A stretch of 5,601 bases of DNA from Verrucomicrobiota bacterium. Its GTDB lineage: Bacteria > Verrucomicrobiota > Verrucomicrobiia > Limisphaerales > UBA1100. The notes beneath the pieces were generated by a model that ran no database searches, was not told where the DNA came from, and worked only from the letters and a program-made list of their open reading frames with translations. The DNA is taken from NCBI GenBank assembly GCA_015660155.1, contig DQLO01000131.1:1-5601 (forward strand), in the 5' to 3' direction. Each line of letters starts with the position of its first letter. Position 1 is the first letter of the stretch. The position numbers were made by a program, and so were the translations under genes. Below are positions 1 through 5,383 of the stretch, piece after piece.

Positions 1-992
1 ACTCGTGGCTCATTTGGAAACTCACCGGCGGCACCACGCACGTCACCGACGCCAGCAATGCCTCACGTACGATGCTTTACAACCTCCGCACCGGCGATTG
101 GGACGCAGAGCTATTGAAACTTTTCAAAATCCCACGCAGCGTGCTGCCCGAAGTCCGCGGCTCCAGCGAAGTCGTTGGCGAAACAAAACTCTTCGGCAAA
201 GCCCTCCCCATCGCCGGCATCGCGGGTGACCAACAAGCCGCCCTCTTCGGCCAATGCTGCACCCGCCCCGGCATGGTGAAAAACACTTACGGCACCGGTT
301 GCTTCATGCTCATGCACACCGGTGCTAAACCGATGCCGTCCAAAAACAATCTGCTCACCACCGTCGCCTGGCGTATAGACGGACGCACGGAGTTCGCGCT
401 GGAAGGCAGCATCTTCATCGCTGGCGCAGTGACGCAATGGCTGCGTGACGGACTGAACTTTTTTAAGAACGCCGCCGAGATTGAAAAACTCGCCGCCAGC
501 GTTCCGGACAGCGGCGGCGTGTACCTCGTCCCCGCCTTTGCCGGACTCGGCGCACCGCATTGGGACCAACACGCCCGCGGAATTTTATGCGGCCTCACGC
601 GCGGCGCCACCAAAGCCCACATCGCCCGCGCCGCGCTCGAAGGCATCGCCTATCAAGTGCGCGATGTGCTCACCGCCATGGAGGCCGACGCGGGTGTGCG
701 CCTAAAAGAACTCCGCGTGGACGGCGGCGCGAGCGCGAACAATTTGCTTATGCAGTTTCAGAGCGATTTACTGAACGTTCCCGTCGTTCGCCCACGCATC
801 ACAGAAACCACCGCCCTCGGCGCAGCGTATTTGGCGGGGCTTGCCGTCGGCTATTGGGATTCCAAAAACGACATCGCCAAACAATGGCAACAGGACAAGC
901 GTTTCGCCCCGCGCATGAAACCCGCCGCCCGCCGCCCGCTAATGATCGGCTGGAACAAAGCCCTCGCGCGGGCGAAAGACTGGGAGGATTGA
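1..992 (+). CDS. glpK: Glycerol kinase, 5'-truncated by the window edge
   Basis: Phosphorylates glycerol with ATP to sn-glycerol 3-phosphate in the cytoplasm, the entry step of glycerol catabolism. The reading frame is open from base 3 (first residues [10 protein letters not shown]) to the TGA at 990-992, giving 329 residues; compared with about 500 residues for the family, roughly the first third lies outside the window. Family landmarks in order: [14 protein letters not shown], the [13 protein letters not shown] block whose Asp (codon 228-230) matches the catalytic base of E. coli Glp[21 protein letters not shown], the [17 protein letters not shown] nucleotide-binding block, and the FGGY-family signature [14 protein letters not shown] near the C-terminus. 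The loop before GIAGDQQ is shorter than in E. coli and lacks the GTR stretch that binds fructose 1,6-bisphosphate, so that allosteric control is probably absent (inference). The peroxiredoxin gene follows after 72 bp on the same strand. Identity is very secure; the true start is not visible. Confidence 0.97.
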   Translation, partial: SWLIWKLTGGTTHVTDASNASRTMLYNLRTGDWDAELLKLFKIPRSVLPEVRGSSEVVGETKLFGKALPIAGIAGDQQAALFGQCCTRPGMVKNTYGTGCFMLMHTGAKPMPSKNNLLTTVAWRIDGRTEFALEGSIFIAGAVTQWLRDGLNFFKNAAEIEKLAASVPDSGGVYLVPAFAGLGAPHWDQHARGILCGLTRGATKAHIARAALEGIAYQVRDVLTAMEADAGVRLKELRVDGGASANNLLMQFQSDLLNVPVVRPRITETTALGAAYLAGLAVGYWDSKNDIAKQWQQDKRFAPRMKPAARRPLMIGWNKALARAKDWED

Positions 993-1064
993 ACAAGAGT
1001 TGACTTCCCGCCGCGCTTCAGGCATCCAACCCCCGACTTTTTAACCTCAACAGAAAGAACAAAT

Positions 1065-1700
1065 ATGTCAGATGAACTCGGTTGTGAATTGTGTGGCGAT
1101 CTCCCCTCACTGAGCGTGGGCGAAGAGGTGCCAGATTTCAAAATGGAAACCTTCGAGCCGTCCACCGGCCAATTCGGCGAAGTCAATCTCGCCGACCTCA
1201 AAGCTGATGGCAAATGGACCATCCTCGTTTTTTATCCGGCGGACTTCACCTTCGTATGCCCCACCGAATTGGCCGACCTCGCCGCGCAAGATGCCAAGCT
1301 CACCGAGCTCGGCGCGAAAGTGATCGGCGTTTCCACCGACACCAAATTCGCCCACCTCGCCTGGTGCCGTGAAGAAAAATTGATGGCCGATGTGAAATAC
1401 ACCCTCGCCGCCGATACCACCGGCGTGGTCTCCAGCCTCTTCGGCGTGTACGACGACGCCACCGGCCTCGCCCTGCGCGGCACATTCATCATCAGCCCCG
1501 AAGGCAAGCTCGTGAGCGGCACGGTCAACTTCTACAACGTCGGCCGAAATATGGAAGAACTGACCCGCGTGATGGAAGCCAACGCCCACTGCGCCGCCAA
1601 CCCCGCCGAAGCCTGCCCCGCCAAATGGACCCCCGGCGACAAAACGCTAACGCCCAACGAAGCAATGGTCGGCAACGTCTACGAAGCCCTCAACGGCTAA
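1065..1700 (+). CDS. ahpC: AhpC-type 2-Cys peroxiredoxin
   Basis: Thiol peroxidase that reduces hydrogen peroxide and organic hydroperoxides in the cytoplasm. The 211-aa product has the thioredoxin-fold AhpC/Prx1 core: the active site YPADFTFVCPTE with peroxidatic Cys65, Pro58 and Thr62, the conserved active-site Arg138 in LRGTFIISPEG, the NVGRN segment, and the resolving Cys184 in EACPAKW, which closely resembles the C-terminal region of E. coli AhpC. It is about 24 residues longer than E. coli AhpC, through an N-terminal lead of about 15 residues carrying a CxxC pair (Cys7, Cys10) and a slightly longer tail. Cys101 and Cys176 are further cysteines. The ATG at 1065 is the only sensible start; it has just a weak purine stretch (AGAAAG) upstream. 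No ahpF reductase gene is adjacent, so the electron donor (thioredoxin, AhpD or a distant AhpF) is unknown. A strong terminator follows 21 bp after the stop. The symbol ahpC is by family; prx or tsa would be equally fair. Confidence 0.95.
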   Translation: MSDELGCELCGDLPSLSVGEEVPDFKMETFEPSTGQFGEVNLADLKADGKWTILVFYPADFTFVCPTELADLAAQDAKLTELGAKVIGVSTDTKFAHLAWCREEKLMADVKYTLAADTTGVVSSLFGVYDDATGLALRGTFIISPEGKLVSGTVNFYNVGRNMEELTRVMEANAHCAANPAEACPAKWTPGDKTLTPNEAMVGNVYEALNG

Positions 1701-1721
1701 ACCCACTTAAAACCCAAACCC

Positions 1722-1750
1722 AACGGCGCTGAAAACAGCGCCGTTTTTTT
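1722..1750 (+). terminator. Intrinsic terminator after the peroxiredoxin gene
   Basis: A perfect 10-bp inverted repeat, AACGGCGCTG (1722-1731) and CAGCGCCGTT (1736-1745), closes an AAAA loop and runs into seven consecutive T (1744-1750). There is no A tract on the left side, so it should act only on rightward transcripts, ending the ahpC message and insulating the toxin-antitoxin cassette that begins immediately afterwards. Confidence 0.95.
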
Positions 1751-1757
1751 GTCCCAG

Positions 1758-1786
1758 TTGACACAAAATCATAAATGTGCGAATGT
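1758..1786 (+). promoter_or_regulatory. Candidate promoter of the toxin-antitoxin cassette
   Basis: A perfect -35-like TTGACA lies at 1758-1763, 7 bp after the T tract of the terminator. With a 17-bp spacer the -10 position would be GAATGT (1781-1786), which matches TATAAT at only three positions, so the -10 is weak. If used, transcription would begin close to the ATG at 1793, giving a leaderless or nearly leaderless antitoxin message; this agrees with the absence of any Shine-Dalgarno sequence there. The -35 is seen directly; function is inferred. Confidence 0.4.
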
Positions 1787-1789
1787 GCG
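1774..1789 (+). repeat. Tandem 8-bp repeat AATGTGCG x2, candidate antitoxin operator
   Basis: AATGTGCG at 1774-1781 is immediately repeated at 1782-1789 without mismatch. It lies between the TTGACA element and the favoured antitoxin start and overlaps the predicted -10. Ribbon-helix-helix antitoxins commonly repress their own operons by binding short repeated or palindromic sites over the promoter, so this is a reasonable operator candidate. The repeat is a direct observation; the operator role is inference. Confidence 0.45.
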
Positions 1790-1792
1790 TTT

Positions 1793-2056
1793 ATGCGAAC
1801 GACAGTGGATATCCCCGATAAAGTGATGAAACAGGCCAAAATAATGGCTATTCAGGAAGGTGTGCCCTTGAAGGCGATTGTGGCTCGAGCTTTGAAAAAG
1901 GAGGTAACTCAACCGATGGACCCGGATCGACCTGAAAAAGTGCGGATCGCTTTGGAAGAAATCCGCAACATTAGCCACGGAGTTCAGTGGAACGGCCCGC
2001 CTGAAATGAGTTTTTGGGAAGATGATGAATCGACGTCTGACCCCCTCAAGAAATGA
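1793..2056 (+). CDS. Ribbon-helix-helix (VapB-like) antitoxin
   Basis: Likely type II antitoxin that binds and neutralises the PIN toxin encoded next and represses the shared promoter. From the ATG at 1793 the product is 87 aa. The first 45 or so residues fit a ribbon-helix-helix DNA-binding fold: a short strand RTTVDIPD, then helix KVMKQAKIMAIQEG and helix PLKAIVARALKKEV. The rest contains EKVRIALEEIRNI and an acidic tail with WEDDES that could lie across the toxin. An in-frame ATG at 1775 would add MCECAF; I prefer 1793 because MRTTVDIPD is the usual beginning of this family. Neither start has a Shine-Dalgarno sequence. The TGA overlaps the toxin ATG (ATGA, 2053-2056), indicating coupled translation. 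GC content is lower than in the flanking genes, a sign of acquisition. The class is fairly sure from fold and context; the exact antitoxin family is less so. Confidence 0.85.
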   Translation: MRTTVDIPDKVMKQAKIMAIQEGVPLKAIVARALKKEVTQPMDPDRPEKVRIALEEIRNISHGVQWNGPPEMSFWEDDESTSDPLKK

Positions 2057-2460
2057 TCCTGATCGATACCCACATTTGGGTTTGGCTGGCCAATCAGGAT
2101 TCACGATTGAAACCTGAGTATCGCCAATCATTGGAATTGGAAATCCAAAATGCTCCCTTGATGGTGAGCGACATTTCTCTTTGGGAGATTCAAACCGCCG
2201 TGTCAAATGGCGGAATGATTTTGCCAATGCCCCTGGACGAATGGTTTCGAATAGCGACGAATCCATCTGTGGTAAATTTCCAACGGATCACCCCCGAGGT
2301 GGTAGTGGAGATTAATAATCTGATGCCGTTTCACAAAGACCCCGCCGACCGCATCATCACGGCCACCGCTCGAATTTTAGAAGTGCCACTCGCGACACAC
2401 GACCGGGATATTATCAAATCCAACGCCGTGTCGATCTGGCAACCCAAAGCTTTTGATTAA
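2053..2460 (+). CDS. vapC: PIN-domain ribonuclease toxin, VapC family
   Basis: Probable metal-dependent endoribonuclease that inhibits growth by cutting RNA when not held by its antitoxin. The 135-aa product is a single PIN domain of normal length. The acidic metal-binding residues are in place: Asp5 in MILIDTHIWVWL, Glu45 in SDISLWEIQTA, Asp99 in HKDPADRIITATA and Asp117 in LATHDRDI. The overall pattern (IDTHIWVWL, SLWEI, DPADR, final residues near VSIWQPK) resembles the Sll0205-like group of PIN toxins. It starts at an ATG overlapping the antitoxin stop and has no Shine-Dalgarno sequence of its own, so it probably depends on translational coupling. Its TAA (2458-2460) overlaps the TAA of the convergent cysN. 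All catalytic residues are present, so the toxin looks intact. The RNA target cannot be predicted from sequence. Confidence 0.92.
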   Translation: MILIDTHIWVWLANQDSRLKPEYRQSLELEIQNAPLMVSDISLWEIQTAVSNGGMILPMPLDEWFRIATNPSVVNFQRITPEVVVEINNLMPFHKDPADRIITATARILEVPLATHDRDIIKSNAVSIWQPKAFD

Positions 2461-3779
2461 ATCATAAAGTCGTCGTACTCCGGCTGATAAACTTTTTCGG
2501 GGCCGCGTAGCATTCCGGCGGCGGCGGTGGCGTTGGTGCTGGGCTCCACTAAAACAATCGATCCGGTGAGGCGGTTGTTGGTGTAAGCATCAAACACCAA
2601 CGGCTTGGCCGTGCGCAATCGGACTTCGCCAATGTCATTCATCGCCAGCTCAGCCGGATGCGGCTCGGGTTCGTAGGTTTGGATATTGATGCGGCTGTCG
2701 AGGCTGATGACTTTCGCCTGCACGGTTTGTGTTCCGTGCTTGAGAAAATATTTTTGGCCGGCTTGCAACGGGCGTTGTTCCATCCAGCACACGTGCGCAG
2801 AAATATCCGCGCTGTGACCAGGCAATAAATCCGTGCCCACAATCATATCGCCACGACTGATGTCGAGGTCATCCTCCAAAACCAGTGTCACTGATTGTGG
2901 CGAAAACGCCTCGTCCAGTTTGCCGTCAAATGTCTGGATTTCTTTGATGAAACTCTTCCGACCACTCGGCAGCACCAGCACCTCTTGCCCGACCTTCACA
3001 ATGCCACCGGCGATTTGGCCGGAGAACCCGCGAAAATCGTGCAGTGTTTTGTCGGTGGGATTGTTCGGCCGATTCACCCATTGCACAGGAAACCGAAACG
3101 CGTTCAGATTCCAATCGCTGGCGATGTGCACGGATTCGAGATGTCCCATCAAAGTCGGCCCTTCGTACCACGGCGTGTGCGCGGATGGCGTGACAACGTT
3201 GTCGCCCTCCAGCGCACTGAGTGGGACAAATTTCACATCCTTAAACGTGTCCAGCTTGGGCAGAAAATCCTCAATGTTATCTCGGATTTCGCGGAAGCGT
3301 TCCTCGCTCCAGTCCACGAGATCCATCTTGTTTATCGCAAACACAATGTGCGGAATGCCGAGCAGCGCGGAAATATAACTGTGCCGGCGCGTCTGCTCGA
3401 TCACGCCATTGCGCGCATCGATCAGCACGATGGAAAGATTCGCCGTGCTCGCGCCCGTCACCATATTGCGCGTGTACTGCACGTGGCCCGGCGTATCGGC
3501 GACGATGAACTTGCGCTTTGGCGTGGCAAAATATCGGTATGCCACATCGATGGTAATCCCCTGCTCCCGCTCGGCACGCAGGCCATCGGTGAGGTTGGCG
3601 AGATTCACCTTCCCGCCGCCGGTGATATCCGCCGAACGCTCGAGCGCCTCCATCTGATCCTCCATGATCGATTTCGAATCATAAAGCAACCGCCCGATCA
3701 ACGTGCTCTTGCCGTCATCAACCGACCCGCACGTGTTAAACCGCAGCAGCTCAATGGGATGTTGGGACACGGATTCCAC
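2457..3779 (-). CDS. cysN: Sulfate adenylyltransferase subunit 1 (GTPase subunit)
   Basis: GTPase subunit of heterodimeric ATP sulfurylase; GTP hydrolysis drives formation of adenylyl sulfate (APS) by CysD. The 440-aa product has a translation-factor-like GTPase domain: P-loop GSVDDGKST (18-26), a switch I region DGLRAEREQGITID (65-78), DTPGH (95-99), NKMD (150-153) and SALEGDNV (188-195), followed by beta-barrel domains (about 215-430) as in elongation factor Tu. It ends shortly after the barrels, so no APS kinase (CysC) domain is fused, unlike bifunctional CysNC proteins of 600 or more residues. The start is a GTG at 3777-3779, because the in-frame cysD stop lies just upstream with no ATG between; a second GTG at codon 4 is an alternative. 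cysD precedes it with a 3-nt gap, and both genes are in the same frame. The 3' end overlaps the convergent vapC by 4 nt. Confidence 0.96.
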   Translation of the reverse strand: MESVSQHPIELLRFNTCGSVDDGKSTLIGRLLYDSKSIMEDQMEALERSADITGGGKVNLANLTDGLRAEREQGITIDVAYRYFATPKRKFIVADTPGHVQYTRNMVTGASTANLSIVLIDARNGVIEQTRRHSYISALLGIPHIVFAINKMDLVDWSEERFREIRDNIEDFLPKLDTFKDVKFVPLSALEGDNVVTPSAHTPWYEGPTLMGHLESVHIASDWNLNAFRFPVQWVNRPNNPTDKTLHDFRGFSGQIAGGIVKVGQEVLVLPSGRKSFIKEIQTFDGKLDEAFSPQSVTLVLEDDLDISRGDMIVGTDLLPGHSADISAHVCWMEQRPLQAGQKYFLKHGTQTVQAKVISLDSRINIQTYEPEPHPAELAMNDIGEVRLRTAKPLVFDAYTNNRLTGSIVLVEPSTNATAAAGMLRGPEKVYQPEYDDFMI

Positions 3780-3782
3780 GGA

Positions 3783-4721
3783 TTAAAAATACCCCGCTTT
3801 CTTTCGATCCTCCATTGCGGCCTCGCTTGCCTTGTCATCGGCGCGTGTGCCGCGTTCGGTCACGCGGGCGGCGGCGACTTCGACGATGATTTCGTCGATG
3901 CACTCGGCGGGGCTTTCGATCATGCCGGTGGAAATCATATCGGCAATGGTGCGAACGCGACAGGTCATCGTGCGATTCTCCTCATCCTTCGTCGGGCGCG
4001 CGCCTTCGTACGGATCGGGAGTGCCGTTTCCATCATGCGCCGGCGGCACGGGCAACCACTGGCCGCCACGAAAAAAACATTCGCGTTCGTGGCTGAAATA
4101 GATGTTCGGCACTTCCAAGTTTTCTTTTTGGATGTACTCCCATACATCCGTTTCCGTCCAGTTGGAGAGCGGAAAAACGCGCATGTTTTCACCGGGATTG
4201 AGGCGCCCATTGTATAAATTCCAAATTTCTGGCCGCTGGTTTTTAGGATCCCATTGTCCAAAAGAATCACGAAAGCTGAAAAAGCGTTCCTTCGCGCGCG
4301 CCTTCTCCTCGTCGCGCCGCGCGCCGCCGATGCAGCAGTCGAATTGAAATTCATCAATCGCGCCGAGCAACACGGGAATCTGCAATTGATTGCGACTGGT
4401 CTGTCCCGGCGTCGGCGTGGCCAGTCCCTTTTCAACCGCCTCATCCACCGTTCGCACAATCAGTTTCGCGCCCAGTTCCTCTGCGCGCCGGTCTCGAAAC
4501 TCGATCAACTCCGGAAACTCGTGCCCCGTCTCGACATTCAAAAACGGCATTGGAATATCCGAAGGCCGAAATGACTTTTCCGCCAAACGCAAAATGCAGA
4601 TAGAATCTTTGCCACCCGAAAACAAAACCACCGGTCGTTCAAATTCCGCCGCCACTTCCCGAAGCACATGAATCGCCTCGGTCTCCAAATACTCAAGATG
4701 GTCGAGATGATACGAACTCAT
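3783..4721 (-). CDS. cysD: Sulfate adenylyltransferase subunit 2 (catalytic subunit)
   Basis: Catalytic subunit of ATP sulfurylase; with CysN it adenylates sulfate to APS, the first committed step of assimilation. From the ATG at 4719-4721 it is 312 aa (E. coli CysD about 302). It belongs to the adenine nucleotide alpha-hydrolase (PP-loop) superfamily: N-terminal HLDHLEYLETEAIHVLREV, PP-loop SGGKDS (35-40; E. coli has SIGKDS), then GGARRDEEKARAKER (132-146), SFRDSFGQWDPKNQRPEIW, and VFPLSNWTETDVWEYI (182-197). The C-terminus ends KKAGYF, as in the family (KRQGYF in E. coli). A segment at about 216-246, rich in Gly, Pro and charged residues, differs from E. coli and may be a lineage insertion. 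The start is chosen because its ATG overlaps the cysH stop (ATGA) and begins like known CysD proteins; an in-frame GTG at 4764-4766 would add 15 unrelated residues and intrude into cysH. Confidence 0.96.
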   Translation of the reverse strand: MSSYHLDHLEYLETEAIHVLREVAAEFERPVVLFSGGKDSICILRLAEKSFRPSDIPMPFLNVETGHEFPELIEFRDRRAEELGAKLIVRTVDEAVEKGLATPTPGQTSRNQLQIPVLLGAIDEFQFDCCIGGARRDEEKARAKERFFSFRDSFGQWDPKNQRPEIWNLYNGRLNPGENMRVFPLSNWTETDVWEYIQKENLEVPNIYFSHERECFFRGGQWLPVPPAHDGNGTPDPYEGARPTKDEENRTMTCRVRTIADMISTGMIESPAECIDEIIVEVAAARVTERGTRADDKASEAAMEDRKKAGYF

Positions 4722-5383
4722 TTGTCCGCCACCGCCTTTCCGCCCCACGCCGCGTGCAAACCACACTCACGTTTCTCATCGGCCTTTGCGGGGTCAAAAT
4801 AATCCCATTCATTCGGGAGGTCGTGCTCTTCCAAATAAGCCTCCATCTCCTCATCGCTCCAATTGAAAACGGGGCTTACTTTTAATGAACCAAAATTGTT
4901 GTCCGGACTCACGATGTCCAACTCCGCGCGGTTTGGGTTCTGCACTTTGCGCAGCGCGGTGAACCACACCGTCGGTGCCAACTCCTTCATGCCGCGCTGG
5001 AACGGCTCCAACTTCATCACCGTGCTGAACGCCTTGATGGCGGCCTCGTTCTCCTCCGTTGGCTCCGGCATTCCGCCGTGCGCCGCGTCGTAATGCGCCG
5101 TGGTAAGTTTGGGCACAAAAGCCTGAATGTTCAAATTCAGTCGCGCCTTCAATTCCTCCGCGTGCTTGTAAGTCGCTTCGCGATTGTATCCGTGGTCCAC
5201 CCACAAAACCGGAATGTCTGGCTGCGCCTGCGTCACCAAATGCAAAATCGCCGCCTCGTAGGGGCGAAAATTTGTCGATACAATTGCACGGCCATCCGCC
5301 TGCGCGATGGCCCACTTGACCGCTTCCGCCGGCGACTTTCCGCGCAGCAAATCGTTGGCTTCAGAAATGGCTTCCGGCGTCAT
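4718..5383 (-). CDS. cysH: Phosphoadenylyl-sulfate (PAPS) reductase family protein, divergent loop
   Basis: Reduces activated sulfate to sulfite using a catalytic cysteine and thioredoxin or glutaredoxin. The 221-aa product has the CysH fold: AIVSTNF with EAAILHLV (33-50), PVLWVDHGYNREATY (58-72), the Arg-containing WFTALRKVQNPNRAELD (140-156), KVSPVFNWSDEEMEAYL (168-184), and the C-terminal active-site motif KRECGLH with Cys207. Cys207 is the only cysteine, so the CC...CxxC set that holds a 4Fe-4S cluster in APS reductases is absent; by the usual rule it should use PAPS rather than APS. The nucleotide loop departs from the usual S-x-SFG form (here STNFRP), and DHG replaces DTG, so this is a diverged subfamily. 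The ATG start overlaps the cysI stop (ATGA) and has a good ribosome-binding site. The family is certain; substrate preference is inferred. Confidence 0.92.
   Translation of the reverse strand: MTPEAISEANDLLRGKSPAEAVKWAIAQADGRAIVSTNFRPYEAAILHLVTQAQPDIPVLWVDHGYNREATYKHAEELKARLNLNIQAFVPKLTTAHYDAAHGGMPEPTEENEAAIKAFSTVMKLEPFQRGMKELAPTVWFTALRKVQNPNRAELDIVSPDNNFGSLKVSPVFNWSDEEMEAYLEEHDLPNEWDYFDPAKADEKRECGLHAAWGGKAVADK

Noticed and set aside
111..572. Open frame of 153 codons on the − strand within glpK.
   Set aside because: Antisense to a secure gene and without a recognisable domain.
993..1064. Possible promoter for the peroxiredoxin gene, with TTGACT at 1000-1005.
   Set aside because: No convincing -10 at 16-18 bp spacing (about CATCCA), so I do not call it; no terminator hairpin is visible in this gap either, and whether ahpC is co-transcribed with glpK stays open.
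1107..1589. Open frame of 160 codons on the − strand within the peroxiredoxin gene.
   Set aside because: Antisense to a secure gene; composition rich in Gly, Glu, His and Val and without motifs, typical of a shadow frame.
1775..1792. Upstream ATG at 1775 as the antitoxin start.
   Set aside because: It adds MCECAF, which is unlike the family, falls in the tandem repeat and has no Shine-Dalgarno sequence. It cannot be fully excluded.
2454..2464. Short palindrome TGATT-A-AATCA at the convergent stops as a bidirectional terminator.
   Set aside because: The stem is only 5 bp, AT-rich, with a one-base centre and no T tract, which is not a credible hairpin.
2457..3779. Bifunctional CysNC (fused APS kinase).
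   Set aside because: The protein ends at 440 residues right after the beta-barrel domains, with no second P-loop.
2895..4217. Long + strand open frame of 440 codons opposite cysN and cysD.
   Set aside because: It lies antisense to two well-recognised genes, its translation shows no family motifs, and long antisense frames are common in GC-rich coding DNA. Its length equal to CysN is coincidence.
4722..4766. GTG at 4764-4766 as the cysD start.
   Set aside because: It would add 15 residues unlike CysD and overlap cysH by about 49 bp, whereas the ATG at 4721 makes the ATGA overlap seen elsewhere in the operon.
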